From NCBI GenBank assembly GCA_965153455.1, contig OZ234496.1:21072304-21136303 (forward strand): DNA of 64,000 nt, given 5' to 3'. This DNA comes from Sphagnum compactum. Taxonomy: Eukaryota > Bryophyta > Sphagnopsida > Sphagnales. This document shows positions 1 to 12,760 of this stretch, in pieces. A model generated the notes under the pieces. That model was not told where the DNA came from. It did no database searches and worked only from the letters and a program-made list of their open reading frames with translations. The translations under genes and the position numbers were made by a program. Position 1 is the first letter of the stretch. Every line of letters starts with the position of its first letter.

Positions 1-3000
1 TAAGTGATTAACAGTTGAATCGATCTAGCTTGTGGTAGTATGTTGAAAAGTTGCAATTTGGATACAACACAAAATCTCCATTGTGTTTGTGTTGCATTTT
101 AAACAAAGCTGACTTAATTGTGTAGTTAGGGGTCAAACATGGAGAAGTGATCACAAGTTCAAGGGAATTTGAAAACGGTCTGAGGGATGTGTGACACGTG
201 TGATGTATTGGTGTATGTCGTATGGTGTTGTGAACTGTGGGAAGCAGAGAAAGTACCTTGATATTTGGGAGCTTTGAAACAAGGATTGCACTAAGAAAGA
301 GTGTTGCATTACTAAAATAATTTGTTAAACCTGTTGCAATTTCATATCTTTGTCCACCTCCATCCTATCAGTTCATATCATGAAGCAAAGAGCATTGTGA
401 ACATGTAGTGATTACTAAGTGCTAAGTAAGGGGACTATACTAAAGTTGTTAGTTTGTGATTTCTGAGTCGTTGTGTTCATGTTTTTGTTGCATTTATACT
501 TTCTTGTTGATTGTTTTGGGATTCTCCGAACTTTTGTTGTCAATGGGTTTCATGGTGTATGGGAAATGTCGTCCTAGGGCCAGTTGGCTCATGAAAATGA
601 ATTCAGAATGAACTGATCTCCATGGACCCATAGATTTATATGACCCATATAGAATAGGATATCGAGTACTTCATGCACAATAAAAATAATGGAAGAGGTG
701 GAAACATAAAATCACATGTTTAGGTCATGCATATACTTTATGTTAAGATCATATTATAATTGTTAAATCCTTTTGTGATTGTTTTAGGGAATACAAATGT
801 GATGTTCCATGTTCTTTTTGTTATAGCTTTTCCTTTAGAGTGGGAGGGATCTTACTAAAGGATCTTACTCTGGATCTTACTCTTACTTATAGCCATAAAA
901 GATCTTGCACTCTTAAAGAGCAAGCATAATATCCCTCTCCTTTTGGAAGAAAGATATAAAGTAGCTTCCAAATACACTAATGAAATTTTGTTGAAGGTTT
1001 TATATAAAGCCCATGCCCATTACTTTGGATAAGGTAGCAAGCAAGCCCATCATGGTGAGTTAGGTGACGCACCCAACATAATGTGCAAAGCTAAGGTCAT
1101 TCCATGCCATTAAGGTTTAGGGTGGCAAAGTTAACTTTTTTTAAAATATTGTTCGCCATAGATTTTGGTCATTATTAAGAGTGTATTATCATTAGTAGAG
1201 GATTATGTCAAGTAATATGGTCAAGGAAATGACATAATTTGCCACCCTAGGGTGAAAATCCTTTAAAGTGTACCACACAAGATGAAAAGGGTCTAGTCCT
1301 TACTGCAATCATTTTTTACCCTATATTTTGATTCCCACAAAAAATAATGAATCAAAAGTTGTCAAAATTTTCAAAAGGACTATATTTTAGACTATTACAA
1401 TTATAAATTTCATCATAATCATCCATAAATGTGATTTTACATGACAAAAGAGGACTAGGTAAAAAAGACAGAAAAGGGTGACGTTGTAACAAGATTTTGG
1501 TATACCTTAAAAAATTTGCACCCCTAAACCTTAATGTTCTTACAAAGATGTTAACCAAAATATAGCATGATGATATATTTGTACCCATTAATTTTTATAA
1601 ATGTTAATTATATATCCAACCTTTATAAATGTAATGAAAATCAATCATATCCATGGTACATGTATAAATGTTAATTGATTATATATGTCACATTTTTACA
1701 AGTGTTGATTAATTATACCCATTCATACCAATAAATATTAAATTATTATACCAATACGGGTTCCACATTGCTAATCATTATTAATGATAATCATTTTTCT
1801 ATTTTTCTATTTTTTATGTTTCATTGGTTTTGGATAGTTCATCATTATTATGTTTGAATGTCTAATTTAATTTGAATTAATTTAATTATCGTGGAATGAA
1901 AAGGCATATGTTAATTTGCCTTTTCATATTCATATTGGTGGCTAAGGAAAAATCGTGAAGTAGTTATTAAAAAAAGGAGTGAAGTAGTTATTAAGAAAGT
2001 TAATAAGAAACGATGTACTTATTGAGAAAGAAATAAACATGCTTGAAAATGAAGTAGTTGTTTTTGGAATTGTCTTTTCAAGGACGATCATGTGATAAGA
2101 ATTGTCTTTGTAATTGTTTAAAGATGACCACACAATAAATTTCAAAAAATCATCCATATACTAATTTTTTTGTCACTGGAATTTGATGTTTGGTCACTTG
2201 TACTATTTGAATTAACTACTAGTTAGTTATTGGTTGTACTTGTTAATGATTATTAGGTAATTAATAATATTTATTAGTAGGACATGAACCTTTACGAGCA
2301 AATTAATTTGAAAAGGAGTGTCATCTCTTCTAGGATATTTTGTATGAATTTTTTTTGTAATTTTTCTTTTATATTTACTTAAGTCTATTCTAACTTATAG
2401 ATTTATTTTGATTGTTTGAATTTTATCAAGTTTTTCATTACCATTTGGCAACCATGTGTGCTTTGAATTCATTGAATCAAATATAAACAAAAAAAGAATT
2501 TGAAATATGTAATTTGTAAAAGGATTGTTTGCTTTGACAAGAACTTTAATTGAAATATTTTTTTGGTGTATAAAGTTGTGTTTGAAATATTGACTGAAAT
2601 TTGATACAAGTTGTTGATCACATTTTGGTTGTAATTAAATAGCTAATTGGAGCATTGTTTTATTATTGTAAGGTTTGGAATTTGAAAAATGGTTGAATCA
2701 TTGGAAATTTGATATAGAGGTTTAAATTAATCTACAATAGCCACCAAAACTCTTCAAAAATAATTAAATACATGAGTATTCTTGTAGCATTTCAACATTC
2801 TAAGATTATGGGACCATGAATTCCATGTGCCAATGTTGATGTACCATAAACCAACATGGACAAATTGGTTCATTGGAAATGAATGACCAATGGTTGTGAC
2901 AATAACATTTAATAATAATCAGAAAAGTTATTCAATTGAGGATACAATTCTAGGTCAAGATCACCTTTCAAAACAATATATCTGGTCTAATGGAAAAATC

Positions 3001-3269
3001 AACCAGCTATTGGTGTGTCAATAACACCTAACAACAATTGAAATCCTTACCCTATAAATGAAAACATTTGGAATGAAGATTTTCTTTCAATGGGAGATAT
3101 CCGATTGGTACATCACTTGCTAGATGTTGCAAATTTTATAAGTCATAATTTTCATTTTTACATCATTTTCAACAAGTGAGAACCCATGGAGGACTTTTCC
3201 TAATCATGGAGGACTAATTGTAAGTCCAAGGCCAACATGAGAATTACAACCTTTGTCTTGGGTTTGCAA
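1..3269. other. AT-rich intergenic DNA, no gene seen
   Basis: No reading frame here has coding character; the frames at 1352-1588 and 1942-2157 are low-complexity A/T sequence. A small cluster of GATCTTAC/GATCTTGC words lies at about 848-907. Two loosely similar stretches around 2870-2935 and 2985-3045 may be old repeat copies. Nothing else was recognised. Confidence 0.6.
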
Positions 3270-3489
3270 CACAAACTTGAGATGATCATGCAACCAAGTC
3301 AAAGACTTTGTTAAGGTGGTTTGGCATGAAAAGTGTTGAACGGTGCTTCAACCCAAAATGAATGAGAGGTGGGGGTTCACAATTGTGCCCCCCAAGTTGA
3401 TTACATACTTGGTCTGCAAAACTTGAGTGTTAATGTCTATCAAAATCTCCTCCAAAGTCTTCTCTAATAATGTTGTTTGTGACATCAAT

Positions 3490-6176
3490 TGAACAGGTTA
3501 CTTACCAGTAAGTGGTCGACTTACTGGTTCTGGTATACCCACCCAATTTGAATGAAGTGGTCCATTTAACTCAACGGTTGCTTGTGATATTGAATCACTC
3601 CCCTATAGTTCCTTAATAATATGGACAAAATAATCATGCATTTGTTTTTTAATTTGCCAATTAATTGCTACTTTTGCTTTCATTGGTTCACATTCTTTAA
3701 ACATTTGTTCTATTACTTGGTTACATTTCATGACATCAACAACTACATTAACTAGTACATTATTAGGTTTAGAGGTTTTTACTACTACAATGGTAATAGT
3801 AGTTGGCTTAATAACATGTTCTAAACTTCTATCTTTCTAGGACAATCAAGTGCACAATGCTTAAAGCTAGAACAAATAAGTCAAGGATATCTCAAGGGTA
3901 TTCTAGTTGGTTTTTGACAGGTTGTGTAGTAACTTCAACTATTGATTCAACAACTTTGGTGGGAACAATAGGTATCGTAAGTTCTCTTTTCTTGTTATGA
4001 CAAGTTTTTTTGGCATGAGCTGTTTTACCATAGTTTGAATAATTAAGCCATTGTTTAGTAGTAGTATAAGTGATTATAGGTTGTGCAACTAGTTTGGACT
4101 CTGGGTGAGTTGTCAAGGCGTTACAATTTGTTATAACCGGTCCATTTTTTTCACAAATCACTACAGCTTCCTTATGTTTGATAAGGGTATTTCTTGCCAT
4201 ACTTGTTGCTAATCTAAGGTATGGTTGCAAACTTGCTTTGAAAGTAGTAGTAAGAAACACATCGATAGCTTTTACTTGCACACAATTAATAAGTTTCAAC
4301 AAACGTTCATAATAGACCTCTACCTATTCACCAATTTATTTTTGAAAGTTCCTTAATTGCATATAAACTTCTTCATTGTTCTTCACAATTCAAAATGTTT
4401 GAAAAACACATACTCCAACTCCTCAAAAGTGTAATTGGGATGATCTTGTACAAAGTTTTTGCCCCATTTCAAAATAGTCTTGTAATGTGAAACCAAACAT
4501 GTTGATGATATCAATTTCCACAGTCTCCCTGTTAGCTTTGATTTTTTTTTTGAAAACTTTGATGTGAGCATTAGGATTGGTATCCTTCACGTATGTTGGA
4601 TATCGAAGTTTCCGATATGGAAATTTACTTGTTGGTTCAGATCGAATTGTAATTAGTGGGTACCATGGTGACATGAACATTCTTGGATCAAGTGCCAACC
4701 ATCTATAAAATCCAATAGGTGGATCAGATGGCAGTCCTCCAAGTGGGTCTCGGTTAGGTGATCCTCCTCTTCTTGGTGTTCTTCCATTAGGTGAACCTTC
4801 AGGTGGTTTTCCACTCAGATGTGGATGTAAATTAACCCTTCTTGGCTACTAAAATAAAACATCATTACCATGGACAGGTAGTCAATTGGCAACAAGTATG
4901 TTAATAGGTAGAGTTGTTGCCATTGTCTATTGAACATGTACACCTCTAGGAATTAAAACTGGTTGTTTTAATCCAGAAGTTCGTATTCTGATAGGATACT
5001 AAGTCTGCTCTAGGGTGTTCAATAGGTGGCACTAGTTTTGCTTAGGTAATATCGGTTGCATATTTCTCCCTTCTTCTAAAAATCAACGGATCAGGTTTTT
5101 TGATTCTAGAATTATCCATAGAATACAAGTTAGGATCCATGGGAACAAAAGGTGTAATTGTATTATACCACATTGGATATGGTGGATATGGTGCAAGTTT
5201 AGGTTGTCATGTTATCAGTGGTGTAACATGTTGCTGCCAACTTAGGTGTTGATTAATCCATGTTGGGTGAATAACCAAACACGGTTGTGATCGGATTTGT
5301 GGCACAAGTACACCAACTTGTATCGTTGGTGTGTTCATTACGATAGGTGGTAAAGAAATTATAAATTATTCTTTTAATAATTGCTTCAATTTATCATCCA
5401 CAAGGGATAATTCTTGAATTCATGTTCAACTTGTTGACAATATGCATAGGTTATTGCAATTTCAACAATGGGTTGTGGGGTTATAACTAGTATATTTCAT
5501 TAAACATGTGGTCGTTCAACGATTCCCATGCATAGGTACACTCGGCCAAACACCTTAAGTGATGAGTTGTGTTTGTCGAACAACAACAAGTACTGCAACC
5601 ACGTCCATCGGTTCTACATGTTGTCGCGAACTAGATCAATGTGAAGGTCTTTGCTCCAAGTTACATAGTTGTTCCAACCAGTTTAAAAGTTGATCATGTT
5701 CCAATTTCAAATTTGTTGTAGTTGGATTCAAAACAAGAACCAATTTAAATGTGTAATACCCACCAACTGGTGTTGATCGGGATAATATAATAGCTCTAGG
5801 AATGTAGTAATTGGGCATTGCAGATTGTCACCCTTGTGCTACAAAGGTTATTTCATTAGCATGTTGAACAAGTGCAATGTTTTGTCCACCTAGTTGTGTG
5901 TTCGACCTTTGTTGTTGGGATGACTACTAGGGTGTCAAAAATCGACCAGTTGAAGGTACTTGTGGTTCCCCTCTTTCCTCTTGCTTTATTGGTATTAGAT
6001 GAAGTAAATATGTCGTAAGCAGTTGTTGAGGTTCATTGTTGGGAACATCAACTAGTTGAATTCCTTTGGCTTGTGTACATAATTGTTCTTGTGACGAAAC
6101 GACCTTCATGAATAGGTTGTTGTGGTATTCCTAATTTTAATTGCCTTCTAAGGCCCCTTGTGACTACTCTTGACAT
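3490..6176 (-). pseudogene. Retrotransposon gag, multiply interrupted
   Basis: Starts at an ATG at 6176 (MSRVVTRGLRRQ) and can be followed through several frames. 6109-5927 reads as QAKGIQLVDVP and onward. The central retrotransposon-gag segment at 4698-4383 has KLRYPTYVKDTNPNAHIKVF, then FGFTLQDYFEMGQ and, after a frame change, ELEYVFFKHFEL. 4302-3892 carries the C-terminal part with NYSNYGKTAHAKKTC, a CCHC zinc knuckle in which the first two cysteines have become tyrosine. A further stretch down to about 3500 includes EPMKAKVAINWQ and EPVSRPLTG. Gag normally forms the particle and binds element RNA. Stops and frameshifts throughout make it non-functional. Many changes look like G:C to A:T transitions, as expected for an old methylated element. 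Confidence 0.75.
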
Positions 6177-6367
6177 CTTTTATATTGATTTAAAACAATT
6201 GTTAATTCAAGTTCTTTTGATCAACATGTTGATATAAAAATCAAAAGTCATCAAGGCATTAAAATCTCTTAAAAACTACTAAAACAACTACAAATCCAAA
6301 GTTAAAATTTCAAAACAAAACAATCATCGAAAACCAGAAAGTGTAAACATGATTATTTTCAAGTTTG

Positions 6368-6386
6368 TTCCACTTCGTTGTCGCCA
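6368..6386 (-). other. Candidate retrotransposon primer-binding site
   Basis: Three bases after the LTR end the minus strand reads TGGCGACAACGAAGTGGAA. Its complement ends in CGCCA, as a tRNA 3' end must. The tRNA species was not identified. Confidence 0.5.
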
Positions 6387-6389
6387 AAA

Positions 6390-7053
6390 TGTTAAGGGTT
6401 TTTTCTATTTTTCTTAAATTTAGGATTTCTTCTCTTGTTTTTTTAATTCGAGTAATATCAACAAGTGAATTGTTTCAGATCTATATATTGTGAAAATCAA
6501 AGACACAAAAATATAGATATTCTTCACAAATGAAAAAACAAAACAAAAATCAATCGTCCATGGCAAGTTGAAAATAAAATCTCAAAATCCAAAGTAAACA
6601 TGTTCATAAATCCAAAAAAAATAAATAGAAGTAATTTCAAAAATAAGAAGGAAAAGGTTCCAAAAGTTTTTAAAGCTAAAAAAAAGTTCCAAAAAAAATA
6701 GTTTTCTCATTATCCTCCAATCCTCCTATTTATACCAAACATAACACTATTTCAAATTAAATAGTCACTAGCTGATGTAACAGTCATAAAACTCAAACTT
6801 AAACTATAGCAACTGTTGGCCATATTTCAAAACATGTTATTGTCAACAACTAGTTACTGTAACAAACCAATTACAAGTTCACTTAATCCACCGATTACCC
6901 TAACACTTATTACTGGTTATTTTAACAAATTGGTTAAATTAACATCCCATTATTCAGTAATAATTGAACTAAGTCTCAAAATCATATTGCTTCACTGGTT
7001 ACCAATTGGTAAAAACTAGTTACTATGTACATACTTGAAAAATTGGGTTAACA
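6390..7053 (-). repeat. Putative 5' LTR of the gag element
   Basis: On the minus strand the segment begins TGTTAACCC (at 7053) and ends CCTTAACA (at 6390), so it has TG...CA ends inside a short inverted repeat TGTTAA/TTAACA. It is 664 bp long. It is followed at once by a plausible primer-binding site and contains a TATA box in the right orientation. The U3 half is full of TTAAC/GTTAC-type short repeats. The outer edge is inferred from the terminal motif, since the partner LTR is absent. Confidence 0.55.
6722..6738 (-). promoter_or_regulatory. TATA box inside the putative LTR
   Basis: The minus strand reads GGTATAAATAGGAG, a textbook plant TATA box, about 550 bp upstream of the gag ATG. It is placed where a U3 promoter is expected. 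Transcription would start near 6690-6700. Confidence 0.5.
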
Positions 7054-10030
7054 CTATTATTATAAATTTTTATAAAAAGTAACATTGCATTAAAGATTTA
7101 AGGTATTAGTTGTTAGTAGGTTCAATTATTGTGAAATAATGTTTTGATAAGTATATGGTACAATTTTTTTTGAGAAATTAGAGAGAGGCTAGAGGTGCCA
7201 ATGGCGAAATCTAGAGGTTCCATTTGATTTGAAATGCTAAAGAAAGGTTAGAAATTTTGAAAACTATTTGGTTTTACTTTACAAGTAGAAGACAAGATAA
7301 CAAGCAGGGTCAAAATATTTTGCTTGCACCCCATGCTTTCATTTTTGATTTCAATTCCAAACTTTTCTAACTCCAAATTTTGTAAAACTAAAATATTACA
7401 TTATGTAAGGTGGCTAAAATATGTGCATATTAAAAAATTAGATAATAATAGGGTGGGGGAAAATATAAATCCGAAACCTAATACCCCAAAATTAGTTGTT
7501 GAGCACACGTAGGTCACAAAAATAACATTAAGTGCCCCCTCCCCCCTTGGGAAAAAGATTAGTTTGAAAATGAACATCATGTTTTTCACGATCTCTTGTA
7601 CAATTTTGTTCTATAACTTTATTTTTTCTAAATATGCTTAGTTCTATTCTTCTTACTAGTTTTATTTTGACTGCTAGAATTTTATCGTCCTTCATTACTA
7701 GCAAATCATGCAAAGTGGGCATGTATAATGTACATGTGTGAATGCGAGCCTCATCACTATGTTCACAAAATGTGAGAGAAATATGCCAAGAGTTTGGGAG
7801 GAGTGGGATCCACACCAAGAGTGTTCATAAAATATTAGTGGGCCCTTATGCTATATGCCCATATTAAACCACCTATATGGTCACCCATCCCAATATTATT
7901 TTGATCAAGGTGACTTCATTTCAAAGTTCTTATGAAACTCAATTGTGAGAAAACCATTTTTTATATTCTTAATTAATTTTCAAAGATGAAAATGACTCTC
8001 AATTCATTAATTTTTGCTCCATTGGTCCAAAAATTGTGAAACAAGAAACATGCACATTATCTTGTTCTAGGCTTTACGACACTACCAAAAGCAAAGGGGG
8101 GCCAATAGTTTGAGAGGGTTACAGCTCAATCACATCTAAACAAAACAACAAACACTTATCTTAATATACAGATGCTCATATATACAATGATGTGATATTT
8201 GGAATGCTGAGATAAAATCACACGGGTTTGTTTTGTGTCCACTTGTAAGATTGTAGCTGAGTGAGCCATGGTGTTAGGTTTAGTGTTCCATAGTCATGCA
8301 TTCTTGCAGCTTCAGAAAGCTTGCCAAAATGAACTTGGTATTGTAGGGTAAGCTCCCTACCAACATATAGCAGTCACAACTATGTTTTGTGTCTGCATGT
8401 TTTGGTGTGTCAAGGAGACCATTGTACTTTGTGCTACTGGCAAAGGCTCATGTTTTGGTGACTGGCTGGGATAGGAACCAAGTACAACGAGGGAGTTGTG
8501 GGGGAAGCTGCAGAAAACTTGCAGATTAATGGGGGTGAATTGCATTGCATCCAAAAGGATGGAATCTGATTAGAGTTTCATGCTTGCAATGGAAGGGTCA
8601 GATGGGTAAGACTGATCAGCAATGGATTGATCAGATAGCACTGTGAAGGTGTTGCATCATTGAAGACCAGTGCTGATGGGCAAGGGATTTCAATGTGGAG
8701 AAGTTCATCCAACCCCATCTCAAATTGGGGTTAGCAACACAGTAGAATTGAAGACCATACACCTTGCATAAGACTCATGTTTGACACTAAATAAGTCTTA
8801 AAGAGGGCTAGTTTTTAACAAAAGAAAAACCAAGAACAGCTTGTCAAAATTCTAAAAAAATGAATCCATTTCAACACCCAGGATACCTTTGAACTAGCGG
8901 ACTTAGCATACTTAGAGATTATTGTTGAAATTTTGAAATATTCAGATTGGGGCTGCTTGACCCTTTTTTTCAATTAATTATTTCAACAAGATTTGCTGAA
9001 CATGAGTTGTAGGAATCGTAGTGGTGACGGAAGTCGAATTGCAAAGTTGCTGGAGTTGCAAGCCTCACAGAAAGTGAAAGCCCAGCAAAAAACTTTGTTT
9101 ACAAAAAGTTTGGACAGCAAATGTATGGTCTAAAAGAGCCCAGTTAAGAAAGTTTTGATGTGTCCCCACCATCTCATAGAATTTGTTAAGCAACTGTGTG
9201 AAAGAATGTTAGGAAGTGAACTTCTGGATATATAACCCATTTGCTGAATCTTCACAGAAATCGCACGACAACATAAGTAGTTGAGCAACAAATGAGTCCT
9301 GCAAACACTACCTAACAGCAATGGCCCATTGAAAAGGTGGTCCAAGGCCTGCTGTGAGAGGATGAAATGAAATCCAAAGAGAGAGATTTCAAGGCAAGGA
9401 AAATGGAACTTGAGAGAAGCTGGAGTTTCACAATTGACCCAAAAAGAACACAAAAAGCAAAACCAAGGGACCCACTTCCTTCCTCATGGATTTCTTAACA
9501 CTTAGTTAACCAAATCCTGCAAGATGTGAAACTATCATAGTAGCTTAACCACTCCTACATTAATTAAATTATCTTCAATAAATGCCGAATTTTCTCAAAA
9601 TCAGCTGCTCGCAATGTCGAAAGTATTAGAAAGTTGTTTGCCATTATTATTGACTGCCTGCCCTAAATGGTGGTGGTGTGGTGTGCCTAAAATAGTGAAA
9701 AATTACTTGCCATTTTTTTGCTCACCTCAATAGTATGAATTTTAGGAATTTTTAAAATTTTACTGCAAAAGTGAAAAAACCCAAAAAAAAAGAAAAAAGA
9801 ATGCCAGAATGGTAAAGCTACTACAGTAATCTCCTACCCTACAAATGTTGAACATGAATTTTATACAATATGTGAAACACTAGGTAATCTCTTGCATTAG
9901 GATGTTGCACATGTAATTATTGATAATCTAATCATATGTTTTGTATATGCTCATATGCATTAAATCTGCTTGCAGGGTCTATGTGTAGTGCACTTGAGGA
10001 TAGGATTGCCTGAAAACTCTACTTCAGGGT
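7054..10030. other. AT-rich intergenic DNA, no recognised gene
   Basis: Frames on both strands are short and unsupported. The longest (7528-7818 minus, 96 codons; 9130-9453 minus, 107 codons) show no recognisable domain, no splice-consistent partners and no conserved repeat copy in the window. Nothing else was seen. Confidence 0.5.
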
Positions 10031-10260
10031 TTTCTTCTCCAATTTTGTGATGTAGCCACAGTGGGGATCATCCACAAGAAGAATTGGTCAAATTTGGCTA
10101 CAGGCTAGAGAGGAAAGCAAAAAAATTTAACAATCCGGCTATACTTTTGTAACAAACCTATTGACTACATATGGTGATTTCAGAATTTTTTTCCTTGAAG
10201 TCTGGTGACTTTTGGTCCATTTTGTTCACAAAGGATTTTTTAGAACCAAAATACACGTTT
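10031..10260 (+). repeat. Copy of the TAGCCAAATTTGGCTA repeat family (degenerate)
   Basis: A block with TTGTGATGTAGCCAC, then GGTCAAATTTGGCTACAGG at 10085-10103 followed by GAGAGGAAAGC, matches in order the blocks at 18590-18790 and 34440-34640. The palindromic core has one damaged half (GGTCA for AGCCA). It is probably an old non-autonomous transposon. Confidence 0.5.
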
Positions 10261-12175
10261 TATGAGATTTTTCTTAGTAAAGTTTTTTTTTTTTAATAAC
10301 CCAATGAATGTAAATGAGGTTGCAACTTTTTTTGTTTTGGGGGTTATCCGCATATAATGTCTCTAGATCTCGTTTTTTCATGTTACAAAGATTAATACAC
10401 TTGCAACATAATGTAAGAGTACATGCCCAAAAGATTATTTGTGTGACTATAGTAGCTAACATAGCAAAGGCCGCCAATTTTCTTATAGCCCACAACATTG
10501 GAGGCCTTGTTGTGTTTCTAATGTTCAACAATGTTCAATTTGGAAGATATGATTTTCACTCTATTTGTAGCTTATGGAGTTCTCTAAGACATAGTTGTCA
10601 AACTTGTTTGTTTCATAGAGCTTATTCATGTATGACATGGTTTTCTACTAATGACAAGCATATGGGTTTTATATGACATTATGGAAGACAATGATAATTT
10701 ATAAGGTTACATATGACATAACCATATGTGGTGAATGATTATGCCACTATGTGTTCAGGCCTATAGTGTATGTGTAGTAAAATGCATAGTAGGCTGGGAA
10801 TGTTGGTGTTTCAACCTACCACATGTCATTTCAATGGTAGTCGTAATCTTGTGGACAAAAAGATTATGTTTTCCAATCTTCAAAATCAGAATAATACATA
10901 TTACCAAAAAGGTTCCCATGTTTACACGTTCCGATGATGTTCCCATGTTCTATTGACATTCCCATGATGTTCCGTTGTTGTTCCATTGTTCCCATTTCCC
11001 ATGTTGTTCCCATTGTCATTTCATGGTGCATCATAGTCATTCACCAAGGATGTTAATGTGAGAGAATGAGCTCATGGCTGCCCGTAATGTTGGGTGTGTC
11101 ACCTGTCTTGCCCTACCAGCCTCATCAAAGATGGCTTACCTTGCATAAGTATGTATATCTATGGAATTTACTTTCTCTTAACAACTGCCATCATGAAAAT
11201 TTTGTGCAATGTGTCACTCTAATCATCATTAAGCATACAATTTTCCTCCAATGCCACTAAACTGCAATGATATACATCTAGGATTATAGTCAAGGTAATT
11301 AGGGACTAATGCAATATTAACTTCATCTACATCACACATCACCTATCATGCAATGCATGTGTGGAATGCCATGTGCATGACATATGATATATCATGTATC
11401 ATCATAAAGTTCATGTGCAAAGTCGTAATGTAGAATTTGATGTGAAATTTTTTAGTGCAAATCATATCACATTCATCAAATAAATTCACATCTTCTACAA
11501 CATAATTAAGTATGTGGGAAAACTAGGCCAAACATGAGCCAATGTGGCATGGGTCATCAATGTTAAGATCATTTGATGGGTTGGTATTAGCATCATCAAC
11601 ATTAAAATTTCATGCATCAACAATACATGGCCGATAATACTCATGATATTAGTGGATTATGTTCATTCGGAGTGGCATTACAATGTATAGCCACATTCAT
11701 TATCACATTTATACATGTTAACCATGATAATGTCATTCCTAGTGAATACAAAATTTCAATGGTTCTTGAAGTATTTGATTGGGTAGCCTACTTTGGCCAT
11801 GTAATAGCAAACATGAATGGAAATATACATTATCAATAGCCACCTTTGGTTGTATGTTAATCAATACATCAATAAAGGAACATCTTTCATTCCATTGATT
11901 CCACCACATAGGTGTGATGAATACCATAGTACCTTGGCAATTTGGACACTAATTATATTATTTTCAGAAATGTTGAAATTTTAAACTTAAAAAAAATTCA
12001 AAGAACAAAATTTTGTGAAGGAAACTAGAAAAGCTTTTTAAATATTTGAAATTATTTTATTTGGACATGGAATCTTTAAAATTCTAGTGACAAATATATT
12101 TTGAAATTCGTTTATGGGGATTTTATGGGTTTGAAAATGGTTCATCCTTTTTATGTGTGGGGAAAATTTGTCAAG
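10261..12175. other. AT-rich intergenic DNA with a short simple repeat
   Basis: No gene recognised. 10915-11035 is built from variations of TTCCCATG / GTTCCCATTG. Opposite-strand frames at 10274-10676 overlap and neither shows a known domain. Confidence 0.5.
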
Positions 12176-12760
12176 CCTTTTTTGTTTAAACATAATGTTG
12201 TATCTAAAGTTAATCTTAAAACATGAAAATATATTTTATCCTTAATTCCATACTTTATATCTTGGCCAATGACATACCTTAAACAACCAAGTTTTCTGGA
12301 TTTAGTGTGAAGACATGAAACTATCCTTTATCTTTCATTCCATACCTTGTATATTCACCAATCAAATATTTTAAACAACATTATTCCACATCCCATATCA
12401 TATACCCTATACCTTTGACCATGGTCATCACATGTGTAATAACATGATGGTACAATGGTAGATCATTTTTTAAAAAAGTCCTTTTGTTTAAACATAATGT
12501 TGTATCTAAGTTTAGTTTCAAGGTATGAAATTATTTTTTATCCTCAATTCGATACTTTATACCTTAACTAATCTGCAAATACCCTAGACAACATTGTCCA
12601 TCTAAATTTAATATCAAGAGATGCAATTATACTTTACCCCAAATTCCATACCTTATATCATGACCAATAAATGCCCTAAACAACATAATTCCATACATCC
12701 AAATCATATATCATATACCTTATACTTTCACTCATGGTCCGATGTTAGGTCACTACCAAT
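12176..12760 (+). repeat. Tandem duplication, unit about 300 bp
   Basis: The stretch starting TGTTTAAACATAATGTTG near 12183 recurs near 12484 and the rest of the unit follows in the same order (ATTCCATACTTTATA, CCATACCTT, CCTAAACAACAT, ATATCATATACC). Within each unit a sub-repeat of about 100 bp containing ATTCCATACCTTATA-type words recurs. The unit is noncoding and its origin unknown. Confidence 0.7.

Larger units (their letters stand above)
3270..7053 (-). mobile_element. Truncated, decayed Ty3/gypsy-type LTR retrotransposon
   Basis: Read on the minus strand, this has the order of an LTR retrotransposon 5' half: an LTR (7053 to 6390) starting TGTTAACCC and ending CCTTAACA, a primer-binding site right after it, a short leader, and a gag gene opening at 6176. 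The gag frame shows a retrotransposon-gag domain and a degenerate zinc knuckle. No protease, reverse transcriptase, RNase H or integrase is visible below about 3300 and no second LTR was found in the window. The copy therefore looks 3'-truncated or lost its pol half by deletion. Frames are interrupted many times, so it is not autonomous. Assignment to Ty3/gypsy rests on gag resemblance only and is an inference. Confidence 0.75.

Noticed and set aside
10274-10676. Overlapping frames of 85 and 120 codons on opposite strands
   Set aside because: They mirror each other over an AT-rich stretch and neither has a recognisable motif.
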